Positions 16,819 through 25,283 of a stretch of 64,000 nt of DNA are shown one piece after another. A program made the translations under genes and the position numbers. The notes beneath the pieces were generated by a model. It did not search any database, had not been told where the DNA came from, and saw only the letters and a list, made by a program, of their open reading frames with translations. The stretch comes from JBQTKD01 sp052386455 (GTDB lineage Bacteria; Actinomycetota; Actinomycetes; Sporichthyales; Sporichthyaceae). The DNA lies in contig JBQTKD010000009.1 of the NCBI GenBank assembly GCA_052386455.1, positions 1 through 64,000 of the forward strand. The letters are read 5' to 3'. The stretch's first letter is position 1. The number at the start of each line of letters is the position of its first letter.

Positions 16819-18572
16819 GACCGGGTGTAGCGCAGGCCCCGCGGGGTGTTTCGGCGCCAGTAGAGGGCACCGGCGGTCAGCGCACCGCCGACGCCGAGCG
16901 CCATCAGGGCCAGCTGCCCGACCGTTCCCATGCCGCGGCCCCCCGTGTCCGGTAGGGCCACATCGTCGCAGTAGGGCACCTGGGGGTTCTCCAACACCGA
17001 GGGCAGCGGGACCACGCCCGGGTCCTGCACCTCCGGAAGCAGCGCACGGACGCTGGGCTCGGGGTTGGCGTTGGGCGGGGCGACGAGCACGCGGTCGTCG
17101 TTGCTCCCCGGCGGACGCTGGACGGAGCTCCCGTCCTCCGGGGAGACCATGACGATCGGCGGAGTCGGCTCAACGCCCGGACGCAGCGGGGCGCGGTGGT
17201 GTGCCCGCGACGCACGATCGCCGGGCGCCGCGAGCGCCGGGCGCGGAATGCACGCCTGTCCGTGGTGGACGGCGACGGGCACCGGCTCGGGCTTGGGCAT
17301 CGGCCCGGTGCCGCTGCCGGGATAGGCGCAGCCCGGCGGAAGCACCCGGTCCTCGGAGTCGAAGCGACTCGGACCCTCCTTGGTGAAGATCTCCCCCGAG
17401 CACGGGTCGAGCACCACGACGGGCGGGGCGCACGGGTCGCCGGGGCCGTAGCCGGGGTTGGCGTTGATCAGTCCGTTGTTCGGCACGCCGTTGGTGAACG
17501 TCTGGCTGTTGCCCTGGGCCCCGGTGACGGTCAGCTGGTTGTTGAAGCCGTTGTTGAAGTTGTTCGCGCCGTTGTTGCCGGTGTCGATCTGCCCGCCGTT
17601 CGGGTTGCAGGCGATGCGCGGCGTTGGGGTGGGGCTCGCCGTCGCGGTCGGGCCGGGCGTCGGGCCCGGAATCGTTCCCCGCTTCAGGTAAGCGACGAGT
17701 TCGGTGCCGATCTCTCCGTCGAGGAACATCATGTCCCGCAACTGGGTCGGGCCGAACATGCCCAGGGGCGTCAGCACCGGCGGGTCGACCTTGGTGATCG
17801 CGTCGAAGTAGAACAGGCGGGCAGGCGTCGTGCCCTCCCAGCGCAGCCGGAATCGAGGGTGATCGCCAGTCCCCGGAGTTTCCGAGCAGCTCCATCCGTC
17901 GACGGGAAGGGCCGGGAATCCCGCCCCCACCTCCAGCGGGTCGGCGCAGGCTCCGGTCCAGTCCGGCGGTAGGTCCACCGTGACCGAGTTCGCGTTGTCG
18001 GCCGGCCGCCCGGCCTGCATCTGCTTGATGCCGCGTCGGCGCTGACGTTCGCCGTCCTGGAAGGTCTGCACGACCTCGACGAATCCCGCTCCGATGCCGA
18101 CGACCGGCCCCGGGGAAAGGGCCCGGAACAACAGTCGCTGCCCCGAATCTTCGATCGAGGTGCCGCGCGGGCCGACGAACCGCAAGGAGTTCAAGCTCGA
18201 CGTGCATCGCCAGCCCAGAACGGGAAGACCTCCAGTGTCCTCGTCCGCCACCCGGGCGACCACGCCGTACTGGTCCCCGCAGGTGAGCCCCGACCAGCCC
18301 GTCGGAAAGGTGACCAAGGCCTCGGCGGTGAGATTCGCCTCCGTGCCCCACGTGGTGGTGGTCGGTTCAGCGGGCAGGTCGATCACGAACTCGGTGCAGC
18401 CGGGGCACGGCTTGGGCGGAGGGTAGGACGCGGCCACGGGAGCAGCACTCAAAGCCTCCGCCGGGCCGCTCGGCAGGCCCGTCGTCAACCCGAACACGGC
18501 CCCCACTGCGAGCACGAGGGCGGCCGGCCGCGCCCCCCGGCGCAGCCGGCTCGCCCTGAACTTGACCACCAT
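16815..18572 (-). CDS. Large secreted protein with C-terminal LPDTG sorting signal
   Basis: 585 aa. A signal peptide (about 15-42), then two diverged cysteine-containing modules (GWSGLTCGDQYG...VLGWRCTSSL and DWTGACADPLEV...DGWSCSETP). A Pro/Thr linker and an Asn-rich stretch (NGANNFNNGFNNQLTV) follow, then a Pro-rich stalk. The end is a canonical sortase signal: LPDTGG (about 540), a hydrophobic helix and a basic tail (YWRRN...). It is expected to be covalently linked to peptidoglycan; no sortase gene is in the window. Four-base overlap with pilD and position opposite the pilin operon suggest a pilus-associated surface factor. The start is the ATG at 18572; the ribosome site is weak. Confidence 0.8.
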   Translation of the reverse strand: MVVKFRASRLRRGARPAALVLAVGAVFGLTTGLPSGPAEALSAAPVAASYPPPKPCPGCTEFVIDLPAEPTTTTWGTEANLTAEALVTFPTGWSGLTCGDQYGVVARVADEDTGGLPVLGWRCTSSLNSLRFVGPRGTSIEDSGQRLLFRALSPGPVVGIGAGFVEVVQTFQDGERQRRRGIKQMQAGRPADNANSVTVDLPPDWTGACADPLEVGAGFPALPVDGWSCSETPGTGDHPRFRLRWEGTTPARLFYFDAITKVDPPVLTPLGMFGPTQLRDMMFLDGEIGTELVAYLKRGTIPGPTPGPTATASPTPTPRIACNPNGGQIDTGNNGANNFNNGFNNQLTVTGAQGNSQTFTNGVPNNGLINANPGYGPGDPCAPPVVVLDPCSGEIFTKEGPSRFDSEDRVLPPGCAYPGSGTGPMPKPEPVPVAVHHGQACIPRPALAAPGDRASRAHHRAPLRPGVEPTPPIVMVSPEDGSSVQRPPGSNDDRVLVAPPNANPEPSVRALLPEVQDPGVVPLPSVLENPQVPYCDDVALPDTGGRGMGTVGQLALMALGVGGALTAGALYWRRNTPRGLRYTRS

Positions 18573-18866
18573 GACGCCGTACCTGCCTCTTCTCGGCGAC
18601 GAGCCCCCCGGCTCGCCGAGACCACAGGCGCGCTTTCCGAGCCCCCGCTCGGTCCGCGTTCCCCCACAGATGACATTCGGCCAAACCGACGGCGGGCGTC
18701 AATCCGGGACAGACCGGTCTCGATCTGGGCAAAGACTTCGTTTTTCGGTCACTACAGCCCCACCCGTCCGGACATCCCCGCAGGTCACAGCCTCAAGCAC
18801 CCCACTGGCCCCACCAGCCTCAGCCGCTGTCGCATGCGACTAAGCTTGATAGCGCACGTCGAAAGT

Positions 18867-18885
18867 TGGAGTTAGCCTTACCTTC
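18867..18885 (+). promoter_or_regulatory. Candidate IdeR/DtxR/DmdR-type iron box
   Basis: Read on the minus strand it is GAAGGTAAGGCTAACTCCA. By hand count 14 of 19 positions fit the DtxR-family consensus TWAGGTTAGSCTAACCTWA, including the core AGGTAAGGCTAAC. A rightward -10-like TACCTT lies inside it, where a repressor would block RNA polymerase. It is 204 bp before the pilin gene and about 295 bp before the divergent LPDTG gene. Confidence 0.45.
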
Positions 18886-18989
18886 GTAAACAACTTCGGG
18901 TTCGGTACTTCGTCCTTTTGCACGACCCGACGGGACTCTCGGTTGGACAGAGCCAGATCCCAGACGCCCTCGGGTGCCGGTGCGTGAAC

Positions 18990-19028
18990 CCGTACAGCGG
19001 CAGGCGCCCGCCTGCCGTCTTCGTACGG
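18990..19028 (+). promoter_or_regulatory. Strong hairpin in the pilin operon leader
   Basis: Nested inverted repeats CCGTAC (18990-18995) / GTACGG (19023-19028) and GGCAGGCG (18999-19006) / CGCCTGCC (19009-19016) make a long stem. A second small hairpin, TCCGC-TTCG-GCGGA, follows. Such leader structure can control message stability or translation. I could not match it to a known riboswitch class. Confidence 0.4.
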
Positions 19029-19088
19029 CTCGCCACCAGGTCCGCTTCGGCGGATCGGGCGCAGCCCCCTGGCAGTACCCGAGGCCCC

Positions 19089-19754
19089 ATGGCACCCGCT
19101 CTGTCCATCCTTCGCACGGCGCGACGCCGGCGTGCGCCGAAGGACCGCGGGCTGACGCTGATCGAACTCCTGATCGTTCTGACGATCATGGGCGTCCTCT
19201 CCGGGATCGCGATGTTCTCCATGGGCGGGCTCGACGGGAAGAGCCGCATCGAGGCGTGCAAGACCGACGCGGCGGCGATCGCCGCCGCCCAGCAGGCCTA
19301 CAAGAGCTCGATCGACCCGGCCACCGGGGTCGCCCGCGGCCTCTACGCCCCCAGCATCGAGGTGCTGCAGGCCGGCGAGTTCCTCGCCCGCGGCGCGACC
19401 CTGCACACCGTGGTGACGCGCACGGCGGCGGGCACGACCTATCTCAACCCGGTGACCGCGACGACCGACCCGCTCCCGTCGGTCTACGACGCGACCGTGT
19501 TCTACAACCCGCGCATCGCGGCCGGGCCGGCGCCCGGCAGCACGGAGGCCCTGCTGGTGGAGAGCCGCCCCGACGACTCGTTCTTCTACCTGGCCACCAG
19601 GCCGGTGCCCGCGGGCAAGAACCAGCCCTGCATCCCCAACCTCGCCGAGGCGATCGCGGACTCGCCGCGGCCCAGCGGGGCGGACCCCCTCACGGTGGCC
19701 CCCGAGACCCTGTCCTGGCTCCTCACCCTGCAGAACAGCGAGACGGTCCTGTGA
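19089..19754 (+). CDS. Type IV prepilin (major-pilin candidate)
   Basis: 221 aa, the only compact prepilin in the window and first gene of the pilin-pilB-pilC operon, so a good major-subunit candidate. The basic leader (RTARRRRAPKDRG) is cut before Leu; Glu at mature +5 in LTLIELLIVLTIMG; then a hydrophobic helix and a globular part with only two cysteines. GAGG lies four bases before the ATG; an upstream in-frame TTG at 18918 lacks any ribosome site. The stop overlaps the next GTG (GTGA). Assembly would need PilD, PilB and PilC, all encoded nearby. Confidence 0.85.
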   Translation: MAPALSILRTARRRRAPKDRGLTLIELLIVLTIMGVLSGIAMFSMGGLDGKSRIEACKTDAAAIAAAQQAYKSSIDPATGVARGLYAPSIEVLQAGEFLARGATLHTVVTRTAAGTTYLNPVTATTDPLPSVYDATVFYNPRIAAGPAPGSTEALLVESRPDDSFFYLATRPVPAGKNQPCIPNLAEAIADSPRPSGADPLTVAPETLSWLLTLQNSETVL

Positions 19755-21139
19755 AGCGAACCCTGCCCCCCACCACGGTGCTCCAGCGTCTCTCCCGGCG
19801 TCGCCAACCCGACGACCGCGGTCTGACGCTTATCGAGTTGTTGATGGTCATCACGATCCTCGGCATCCTCGCCGGCATCGCGCTGTTCTCGGCACGCAGC
19901 TTCCGCGGCGAGGCGACTGCGAACGCCAACGCCACGGACGCCGAAGTACTACAGACGGCGCAGAATGCCTACTGCGCCCAAACGGGCGAGTACGCCGACC
20001 GCACCCGGGACCTGTTGACCGCGCCCAACGACGTGCTCGCGGAAGAGGGCGCTTATAACGCTACGGTCGTTTACACGCCGGATGCCTTCGACTTCACCAC
20101 CGTTGCGACGGACACCGACCCTCCGTCGCGCTATCGCGGCTACCGCGAAGGCGGAGCCGGGCTGGCCGCAGCAGGTCCCACCGGGTGCGGAAACCGAGAC
20201 TTCGCCGTCGGCCCTCTCGAAGCGACGTTCCCGGGCAACAACGCGCAGATACTCACCGACGACCTGCTAACCGGCCCCGTGGGCTTTCTGTCCGACTCGT
20301 TCCGGCGGACATTCGGCCCGATCGGCTTCCCCACTGGCCTGCCGGGTGAGCTTGCGCTCCGTGCCACTGCCCCGCAGACCAACGACTGGGCGTGGATCTC
20401 GTCGACCGAACTGAGCGACGCACAGATCGTGTCCGCGACCCGCCGTCAGATCGGCTCCGGCCGCCTGGTGTTGATGGCGTGCAAGTCGGGAGGGCTGTCG
20501 CTCCCCACCACCGAGCCCTGCCGAGCTCCCGCACCCTTGGGCGTGGACCACTTCGGTTCGGCGACGACTCCCGGCATCGAACCAACCATGGCCAATCTCG
20601 TCACGCTGCTGCAGGGCCGCACGACCACGTGCGGCTTGAACCCGATCCTCGTGCTGCAGCCCGAAGGGACCCTGTTCGGCAATGCCGCGAGAGCGCTGCT
20701 CCAAGCCAATGGACTCACCACCATGGTTGCCTCTCTGGAAGCTCTCGGCTGCGTCGTGAACCAACCGGATCTATTGGCCGCTCGTACCCAACTGCGAACC
20801 GGCGGAAGCCTGCCGGGCAGCACAACAGTCCTCAGCCCCGCGAAGTACGCGCTTCTGTCGAAGGCGGCTTCGACCGACCCGACTGCGGAGGACAGCAACT
20901 GGAACCGGGACGTCACCGCGAGCGTCGCCGGAACCCTGACCCCGATCCCTCCCATCCTGTTCTACGGCGGCGTCCTCAACCGTCTGGTTACCTCCGACCC
21001 CACTGGTCGCGCCCAGGCAACTCGATTCCTCAACTATCTACTCAGCCCATTGGGCCAAGCGACCCTCGCGACGTACGGATACGGTCCGATCGTGCCGGGC
21101 ATCGTCGGTCAGACCTACGGTCCGATCCCGGAGCTCTAG
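19751..21139 (+). CDS. Type IV prepilin fused to a ModA-like substrate-binding domain
   Basis: 462 aa. Leader to Gly24, cleavage before Leu25 (RGLTLIELLMVITILGIL), Glu29 at mature +5. Residues about 60-150 are pilin-like with Cys75 and Cys146. From about 200 onward the sequence reads like a class II periplasmic binding protein of the ModA/SBP_bac_11 group: GSGRLVLMACKSG (235-247), PILVLQPEGTLFGNAARALL (298-317), GLTTMVASLEALG, and the very characteristic end FLNYLLSPLGQATLATYGY (426-444), equivalent to 'FLxFLLSPEGQAILARYGF' in ModA-type proteins. The length of this part (about 250) fits one domain. Start GTG overlaps the pilin stop. The ligand is unknown; molybdate-type oxyanion is only a family hint. 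Expected to be displayed outside the membrane. Confidence 0.8.
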   Translation: MKRTLPPTTVLQRLSRRRQPDDRGLTLIELLMVITILGILAGIALFSARSFRGEATANANATDAEVLQTAQNAYCAQTGEYADRTRDLLTAPNDVLAEEGAYNATVVYTPDAFDFTTVATDTDPPSRYRGYREGGAGLAAAGPTGCGNRDFAVGPLEATFPGNNAQILTDDLLTGPVGFLSDSFRRTFGPIGFPTGLPGELALRATAPQTNDWAWISSTELSDAQIVSATRRQIGSGRLVLMACKSGGLSLPTTEPCRAPAPLGVDHFGSATTPGIEPTMANLVTLLQGRTTTCGLNPILVLQPEGTLFGNAARALLQANGLTTMVASLEALGCVVNQPDLLAARTQLRTGGSLPGSTTVLSPAKYALLSKAASTDPTAEDSNWNRDVTASVAGTLTPIPPILFYGGVLNRLVTSDPTGRAQATRFLNYLLSPLGQATLATYGYGPIVPGIVGQTYGPIPEL

Positions 21140-21142
21140 TTC

Positions 21143-23077
21143 GTGACCTCCGACTCGCTCCAGCCAGCCTCGCCGCCCGCGACCCCCGCGGCCGGCGCGA
21201 CGACGGCTGCGCCGGCGGAGGAGAAGGTCGCGTGGTGGAACCGTCCGATCACCGTGGGCGGGAAGAAGGGGACCGACGGTCCGCCGCCAACAAGGCAGCC
21301 GAAGGCGCCAGCCGTCCAGGGCCCGCAGCACGGGCAGCCGGCGCACCAGTCCGCGCCCGGAGGGTCGGGCGAGGAGGGCACGCCCGAGGCGGCGCTGGCG
21401 TGGCTGCTCGCGCAGGGCAAGCTCAACCAGGCCAAGCTGCACGAGGCACGGCTGCAGCTCCCCCAGTCCGGGCGCACGCTCGGAGCGCTGCTGGTCGAAC
21501 TCGGCGCGCTGGACGAGCGCGACCTCGCGCAGGCGCTGGCGCACGCCTCCGGCTTCCCCTACACGGATCTGCGGGGGCGTGAGCCCAGCGCTGCGGCGCT
21601 GCAGGCGGTGCCGCAGGCGCTGGCCCAACAGATGGGCCTGGTGCCGTTGCGCATCCTCGACGACGGACGCCTCGAGATCGCCGCCGCGGACCCCGCCAAC
21701 ATTCGCGGTCTGACCAACGTCGCGCGCATCGCCCAGCGCGAACTCGCCGTACTCGTCGCGCCGGCGTCCTCGATCTCCCGCATCGCCGGGACGGCCTACC
21801 GCGGCCTGCTCGACGTCGGCGGGCTCGTGCAGAAGTTCGAGGCCGGGGACTCGGCACGGCGCGCAGCCCGCGCGGTCATCGAGGCCCGCCCCGACGACGA
21901 CGCCCCCGTCGTCCAACTGGTCACCGAACTGCTCACCCGAGCGCTGCGCGAACGCGCCTCCGACATCCACGTGGAGCCGCAGGGCGACCGGGTCCGGATC
22001 CGCTTCCGCATCGACGGCGCCCTGCACGACGTGCTCGCGCTGCCCGCCGCGATCGGCCCGGCGGTCGTGAGCCGCATGAAGATCATGGCCTCGCTCAACA
22101 TCGCGGACCGCCGCCGTCCGCAGGACGGTCAGATGGCACTGACCATCGACGAGCGCAAGATCGACGTGCGCATCAACACCTGCCCCACCGTGTGGGGCGA
22201 GAAGGCGACGCTGCGACTGCTGGACCGCACCCGCGTGATCTACCGGCTCGACGAACTCGGCATGCGCGAGGACACCTACAAGCACTTCGGGATCCTCACC
22301 CGCTCCCCCGTCGGCATGGTCGTCTGCGCCGGCCCCACCGGCTCGGGCAAGACCACGACGCTCTACGCGACGCTGGCCGAGGTCAACCAGACCGAGCGCA
22401 ACGTCACCACGATCGAAGACCCCGTCGAGTACGTCTTCCCGTCACTGACGCAGATTCAGGTCAACGAGCAGTCCGGCCTGACCTTCGCAAACGGGCTTCG
22501 TTCCATCCTGCGCCAGGACCCCGACGTCATCCTCATCGGCGAGATCCGCGACGCGGAGTCCTCCCGCATCGCGATCGAGTCCGCGCTCACCGGCCACCTG
22601 GTGCTCACCTCGCTGCACGCCATCGACGCGTGCTCGGCCCTGCAGCGCCTGGTGGACATGGGCATCGAGGCCTTCCTCGTGGCCTCCACCGTCACCGGCC
22701 TGGTCAGCCAGCGCCTGTTCCGGCGGCTGTGCGAACGCTGCCGGATCCCGGAGGCCCCGCGCCCGGACGAAGCCGCGTTCTACGCGCTGAACAAACACCC
22801 GGACTCCCCCGCCCTCGCCCAGGTGTGGCGGGCGTCGGGCTGCGAGAACTGCACCGGCACCGGGTACCGCGACCGCATCGGCGTGTTCGAGTTGGTCCGG
22901 ATGACCGATCCGCTGCGCGCGGCCACGATCGCCGGCGCCTCGGTCGACGAACTGCGCCGCATCGCCGAGGCGGACGGCACGCGCAGCCTCGCGCAGGAGG
23001 CGCTGCACCTCGTCGGCCAGGGCATCACCAGCATCGAGGAGATCGCCCGCAGCCTCTTCGGCGGAGCGAGCTCGTGA
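21143..23077 (+). CDS. pilB: Type IV pilus extension ATPase PilB
   Basis: 644 aa. A disordered N-terminus (about 75 aa) is followed by an MshEN-type domain (about 80-220, ALAWLLAQGKLNQAKL...FPYTDL, a possible c-di-GMP-binding module) and the GspE ATPase. Motifs: Walker A GPTGSGKTTTL (about 397), Asp box VTTIEDPVEYV, Walker B DVILIGEIRD, His box LTSLHAID and a tetracysteine zinc motif (CERC...CENC). It powers polymerisation of pilins from the membrane platform PilC. Start GTG, three bases after the previous stop, with GGAG upstream. Confidence 0.95.
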   Translation: MTSDSLQPASPPATPAAGATTAAPAEEKVAWWNRPITVGGKKGTDGPPPTRQPKAPAVQGPQHGQPAHQSAPGGSGEEGTPEAALAWLLAQGKLNQAKLHEARLQLPQSGRTLGALLVELGALDERDLAQALAHASGFPYTDLRGREPSAAALQAVPQALAQQMGLVPLRILDDGRLEIAAADPANIRGLTNVARIAQRELAVLVAPASSISRIAGTAYRGLLDVGGLVQKFEAGDSARRAARAVIEARPDDDAPVVQLVTELLTRALRERASDIHVEPQGDRVRIRFRIDGALHDVLALPAAIGPAVVSRMKIMASLNIADRRRPQDGQMALTIDERKIDVRINTCPTVWGEKATLRLLDRTRVIYRLDELGMREDTYKHFGILTRSPVGMVVCAGPTGSGKTTTLYATLAEVNQTERNVTTIEDPVEYVFPSLTQIQVNEQSGLTFANGLRSILRQDPDVILIGEIRDAESSRIAIESALTGHLVLTSLHAIDACSALQRLVDMGIEAFLVASTVTGLVSQRLFRRLCERCRIPEAPRPDEAAFYALNKHPDSPALAQVWRASGCENCTGTGYRDRIGVFELVRMTDPLRAATIAGASVDELRRIAEADGTRSLAQEALHLVGQGITSIEEIARSLFGGASS

Positions 23078-23099
23078 GCGAGCGAAGCGAGCGAACCGA
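23066..23099. repeat. Short GAGCGAGC-type palindromic repeat
   Basis: GAGCGAGCTCGTGAGCGAGC followed by GAAGCGAGCGAACC spans the 3' end of pilB. A related sequence (GTGAGCGAGCTTGCGAGCTC with GATCGAACC on the minus strand) lies at 57151-57184 between the two-component genes, so it looks like a dispersed REP-like element. Confidence 0.4.
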
Positions 23100-23144
23100 T
23101 GTGAGAGCAGTGGCGCCGCTCATTCGGCCGACGGAGGAGGTCGA

Positions 23145-24395
23145 ATGAGTGGCCAAGGGTTCGGTCCGCCGACGACGCTGGGTCCCCCGCCGCGCCCACC
23201 CAAGCCGCCCAAGCCGCCGAAGGCCGCAAAGCCTCCGCGGGCACCCAAGGCGCCGCGCGCGCCGAAGGCCGCGAAGCCGCAGACCTCCTCGGCCAAGTCC
23301 GGCGCCTCGATCCTGTCCGCGCTCTCGAGCCTGAACGTCAGCATCGGCGCCTCGAAGATCAAGCCGACGAAGCTGATGCACTTCTGCCGCTTCATGTCCG
23401 TGTTCCTCATCGCCGGCATCCCGATCCTGGAGGCGTTGGAAACCGTCCGCGCGGACACCAAGGACAAGCGGCTGAAGAAGCTGATCGGGCAGATCTCCGT
23501 AGACCTGCGCGCCGGCGAAACCTTCTCCTCCGCCGTAGCCGGACACGCCAAGTCCCTGCCCGGCACGTTCGTGCACATGGTGCGCGCGGCCGAGGAAACC
23601 GGTCAGCTCGCAGAGGTCCTCGGGCAACTCGCCGAGTACATCGACCGCGACGTCGAGGCCAAGCGCAAGATCAAGTCCGCGGTCATGTACCCGACGATCG
23701 TCATCGTCATGTCCATGGCCTCGGTGGGCGTCCTCATCGGCTTCGTCCTGCCGCGATTCATCGGCTTCTTCGCCGAGTTCGACGCCGAACTGCCACTGCC
23801 CACGCGCATCCTCATCGGGGTCAGCAACTTCGCGATCGCCTACGGCCCCACGATTCTGCTCGGCTCCACCGTGACCGGCGTACTGCTGTTCCTTGCGAAC
23901 CTGACCGAGAAGGGCAAGCTCGTCCGGGACGCGATCATGCTGAAGACGCCGTTGATCTCCGGCGTCGTGGAGTACGCGATCGTCGAGCGGTTCTGTCGCG
24001 TCATGGCCGGCATGGTGCAGGCCGGCGTTCCCCTGCCCATCGCGGTCGAGTTGGCCGCCAAGGGCGCCGGCAACCGACGCTTCGCGCAGAAGGTGTCCGC
24101 CGCGCGCCGTCAGATGCTCTCCGGCGGCGGGCTGACCGGGCCGCTGCAGTCCACCAAGATGTTCCCGGAGTCTGCGGTGCAGATGCTCCGGGTGGGGGAA
24201 GAGACCGGAACGCTGGAACAGCAGCTTTCCGAGGTGTCGCAGTTCTACGGCAAGGAACTCGCCTACACGCTGAAGAAGCGCACGGACATGCTCGAACCCC
24301 TCGCCGTCGTGATCGTCGGCGTGCTCGTCGGATTCGTCGCGGTCGCGATCGTCTCCGCCGTGTACGGCGTCTACAACGGCACCCGATTCGAATAG
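23145..24395 (+). CDS. pilC: Type IV pilus inner-membrane platform protein PilC
   Basis: 416 aa with two T2SSF (GspF) domains: the first around residues 85-205 (CRFMSVFLIAGIPILEALET), the second around 285-405 (RFCRVMAGMVQAGVPLPIAV). Membrane segments are at about 185-205, 235-255 and 385-405. The first roughly 50 residues are an unusual Pro/Lys/Ala stretch (PPKPPKPPKAAKPPRAPKA) facing the cytoplasm. GGAGG lies seven bases upstream of the ATG. It anchors PilB and feeds prepilins into the fibre. Confidence 0.94.
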   Translation: MSGQGFGPPTTLGPPPRPPKPPKPPKAAKPPRAPKAPRAPKAAKPQTSSAKSGASILSALSSLNVSIGASKIKPTKLMHFCRFMSVFLIAGIPILEALETVRADTKDKRLKKLIGQISVDLRAGETFSSAVAGHAKSLPGTFVHMVRAAEETGQLAEVLGQLAEYIDRDVEAKRKIKSAVMYPTIVIVMSMASVGVLIGFVLPRFIGFFAEFDAELPLPTRILIGVSNFAIAYGPTILLGSTVTGVLLFLANLTEKGKLVRDAIMLKTPLISGVVEYAIVERFCRVMAGMVQAGVPLPIAVELAAKGAGNRRFAQKVSAARRQMLSGGGLTGPLQSTKMFPESAVQMLRVGEETGTLEQQLSEVSQFYGKELAYTLKKRTDMLEPLAVVIVGVLVGFVAVAIVSAVYGVYNGTRFE

Positions 24396-24406
24396 CCAGG
24401 TACTCC

Positions 24407-25237
24407 ATGACCCACCGCACCCCCGCCCTCGCGGGAGCCGCCGTCGCGATCGTCGCCGCGGTCGCGTTCGCGGGCACCCTGCTGCCGAACGTCGTCGAGC
24501 CCAGCCACGCGGCGCTGGTGCCGACGGAGACCAGCCCCTCGCCGATGCCGACGACCACGAACAACTACTTCGGCCCGGGTACCAACCCGTTCGGGAACGC
24601 AAACCCCTACGGGTACGGCACTCCCTTCGGCTACCGCGGCTACAACCAGCCCTACGGGTACGCGCAGCCCTACGGGTACCAGCAGCCCTACGGGTACCAA
24701 CGGCCGTACGGCTACCCCCAGCCCTACCAGCAGCCGTACGCCAACCAGCAGCCCTACGCGCAGCCGAACACCGGGGTGCAGCCCTACGCGCAGCCGAACA
24801 CCGGGGTGGCGCCCCGGGCCCAGGTGCCCGGTCAGGTTCTCCCCGGCCAACAGCCCTCCTACGTCGCGCCGCAGACGCAGGTACAGCCACAAACGCAGGT
24901 ACAGCCACAAACGCAGACGGTCGTGGCACCCAGCGGTCCGAAGACCTACGCCTGCTCGAGCTACGCCGGCGACCCGAGCGCGCCGATCGTCTACTACTGC
25001 AGCGCCGAACAGCCGATGCAGGCGAGGACCCAGCCCGGCACCGCCCCCTACGCCACCGCGCCCTACGGCACCGCCCCCTACGGGACCGCGCCCGGAGCCG
25101 GGGCGGCTCAGGGACAGATGGCGCCTCCTGCGACGACCTACGGCACGCCGGCGCCGGGAGCGGGCACGTCGCAGGGTGTTCCCGGCGTCGCCCCGGGCCA
25201 ACCCGCCGCGGACCCGTTCGAGGGTTTGCCGCCGTGA
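24407..25237 (+). CDS. Secreted Pro/Tyr/Gly/Gln-rich repeat protein 1
   Basis: 276 aa, no known family. A signal peptide or anchor (AVAIVAAVAFAGTLLPNVV) is followed by TTTNNYFGPGTNPFG and about nine PYGY(x)QP units, then repeats QPYAQPNTGV and TQVQPQ. A short ordered patch has two cysteines: YACSSYAGDP(x5)YYCSAEQP. The remainder is TAPYGTAPYG-type low complexity. It resembles elastic or adhesive extracellular proteins. It lies 11 bases after pilC and is followed by two related genes, so it is likely exported and pilus-associated. Repeat copy number probably varies between strains. Confidence 0.7.
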   Translation: MTHRTPALAGAAVAIVAAVAFAGTLLPNVVEPSHAALVPTETSPSPMPTTTNNYFGPGTNPFGNANPYGYGTPFGYRGYNQPYGYAQPYGYQQPYGYQRPYGYPQPYQQPYANQQPYAQPNTGVQPYAQPNTGVAPRAQVPGQVLPGQQPSYVAPQTQVQPQTQVQPQTQTVVAPSGPKTYACSSYAGDPSAPIVYYCSAEQPMQARTQPGTAPYATAPYGTAPYGTAPGAGAAQGQMAPPATTYGTPAPGAGTSQGVPGVAPGQPAADPFEGLPP

Positions 25238-25283
25238 TCGAACCCGTTCCAGAACTGACGTTCCGCCAACGATCGGTGACCCC

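Larger units (their letters stand above)
18573..19088. other. Divergent intergenic region between the LPDTG/pilD and pilin operons
   Basis: This 516-bp gap contains no supported gene. It holds the candidate iron box (18867-18885) with a -10-like TACCTT (18879-18884) and, further on, a strongly structured stretch directly before the pilin start. The part 18573-18860 shows nothing recognisable. Confidence 0.5.

Noticed and set aside
18940..19088. Possible c-di-GMP (GEMM) riboswitch before the pilin gene
   Set aside because: The conserved GGGCAAAC and GACGCAAAGCC elements are absent; only strong hairpins are present.
24600..24930. Regularly spaced PYGY and TQVQPQ repeats that could suggest a CRISPR-like array
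   Set aside because: The repeats are in-frame coding units of a secreted protein with no unique spacers.
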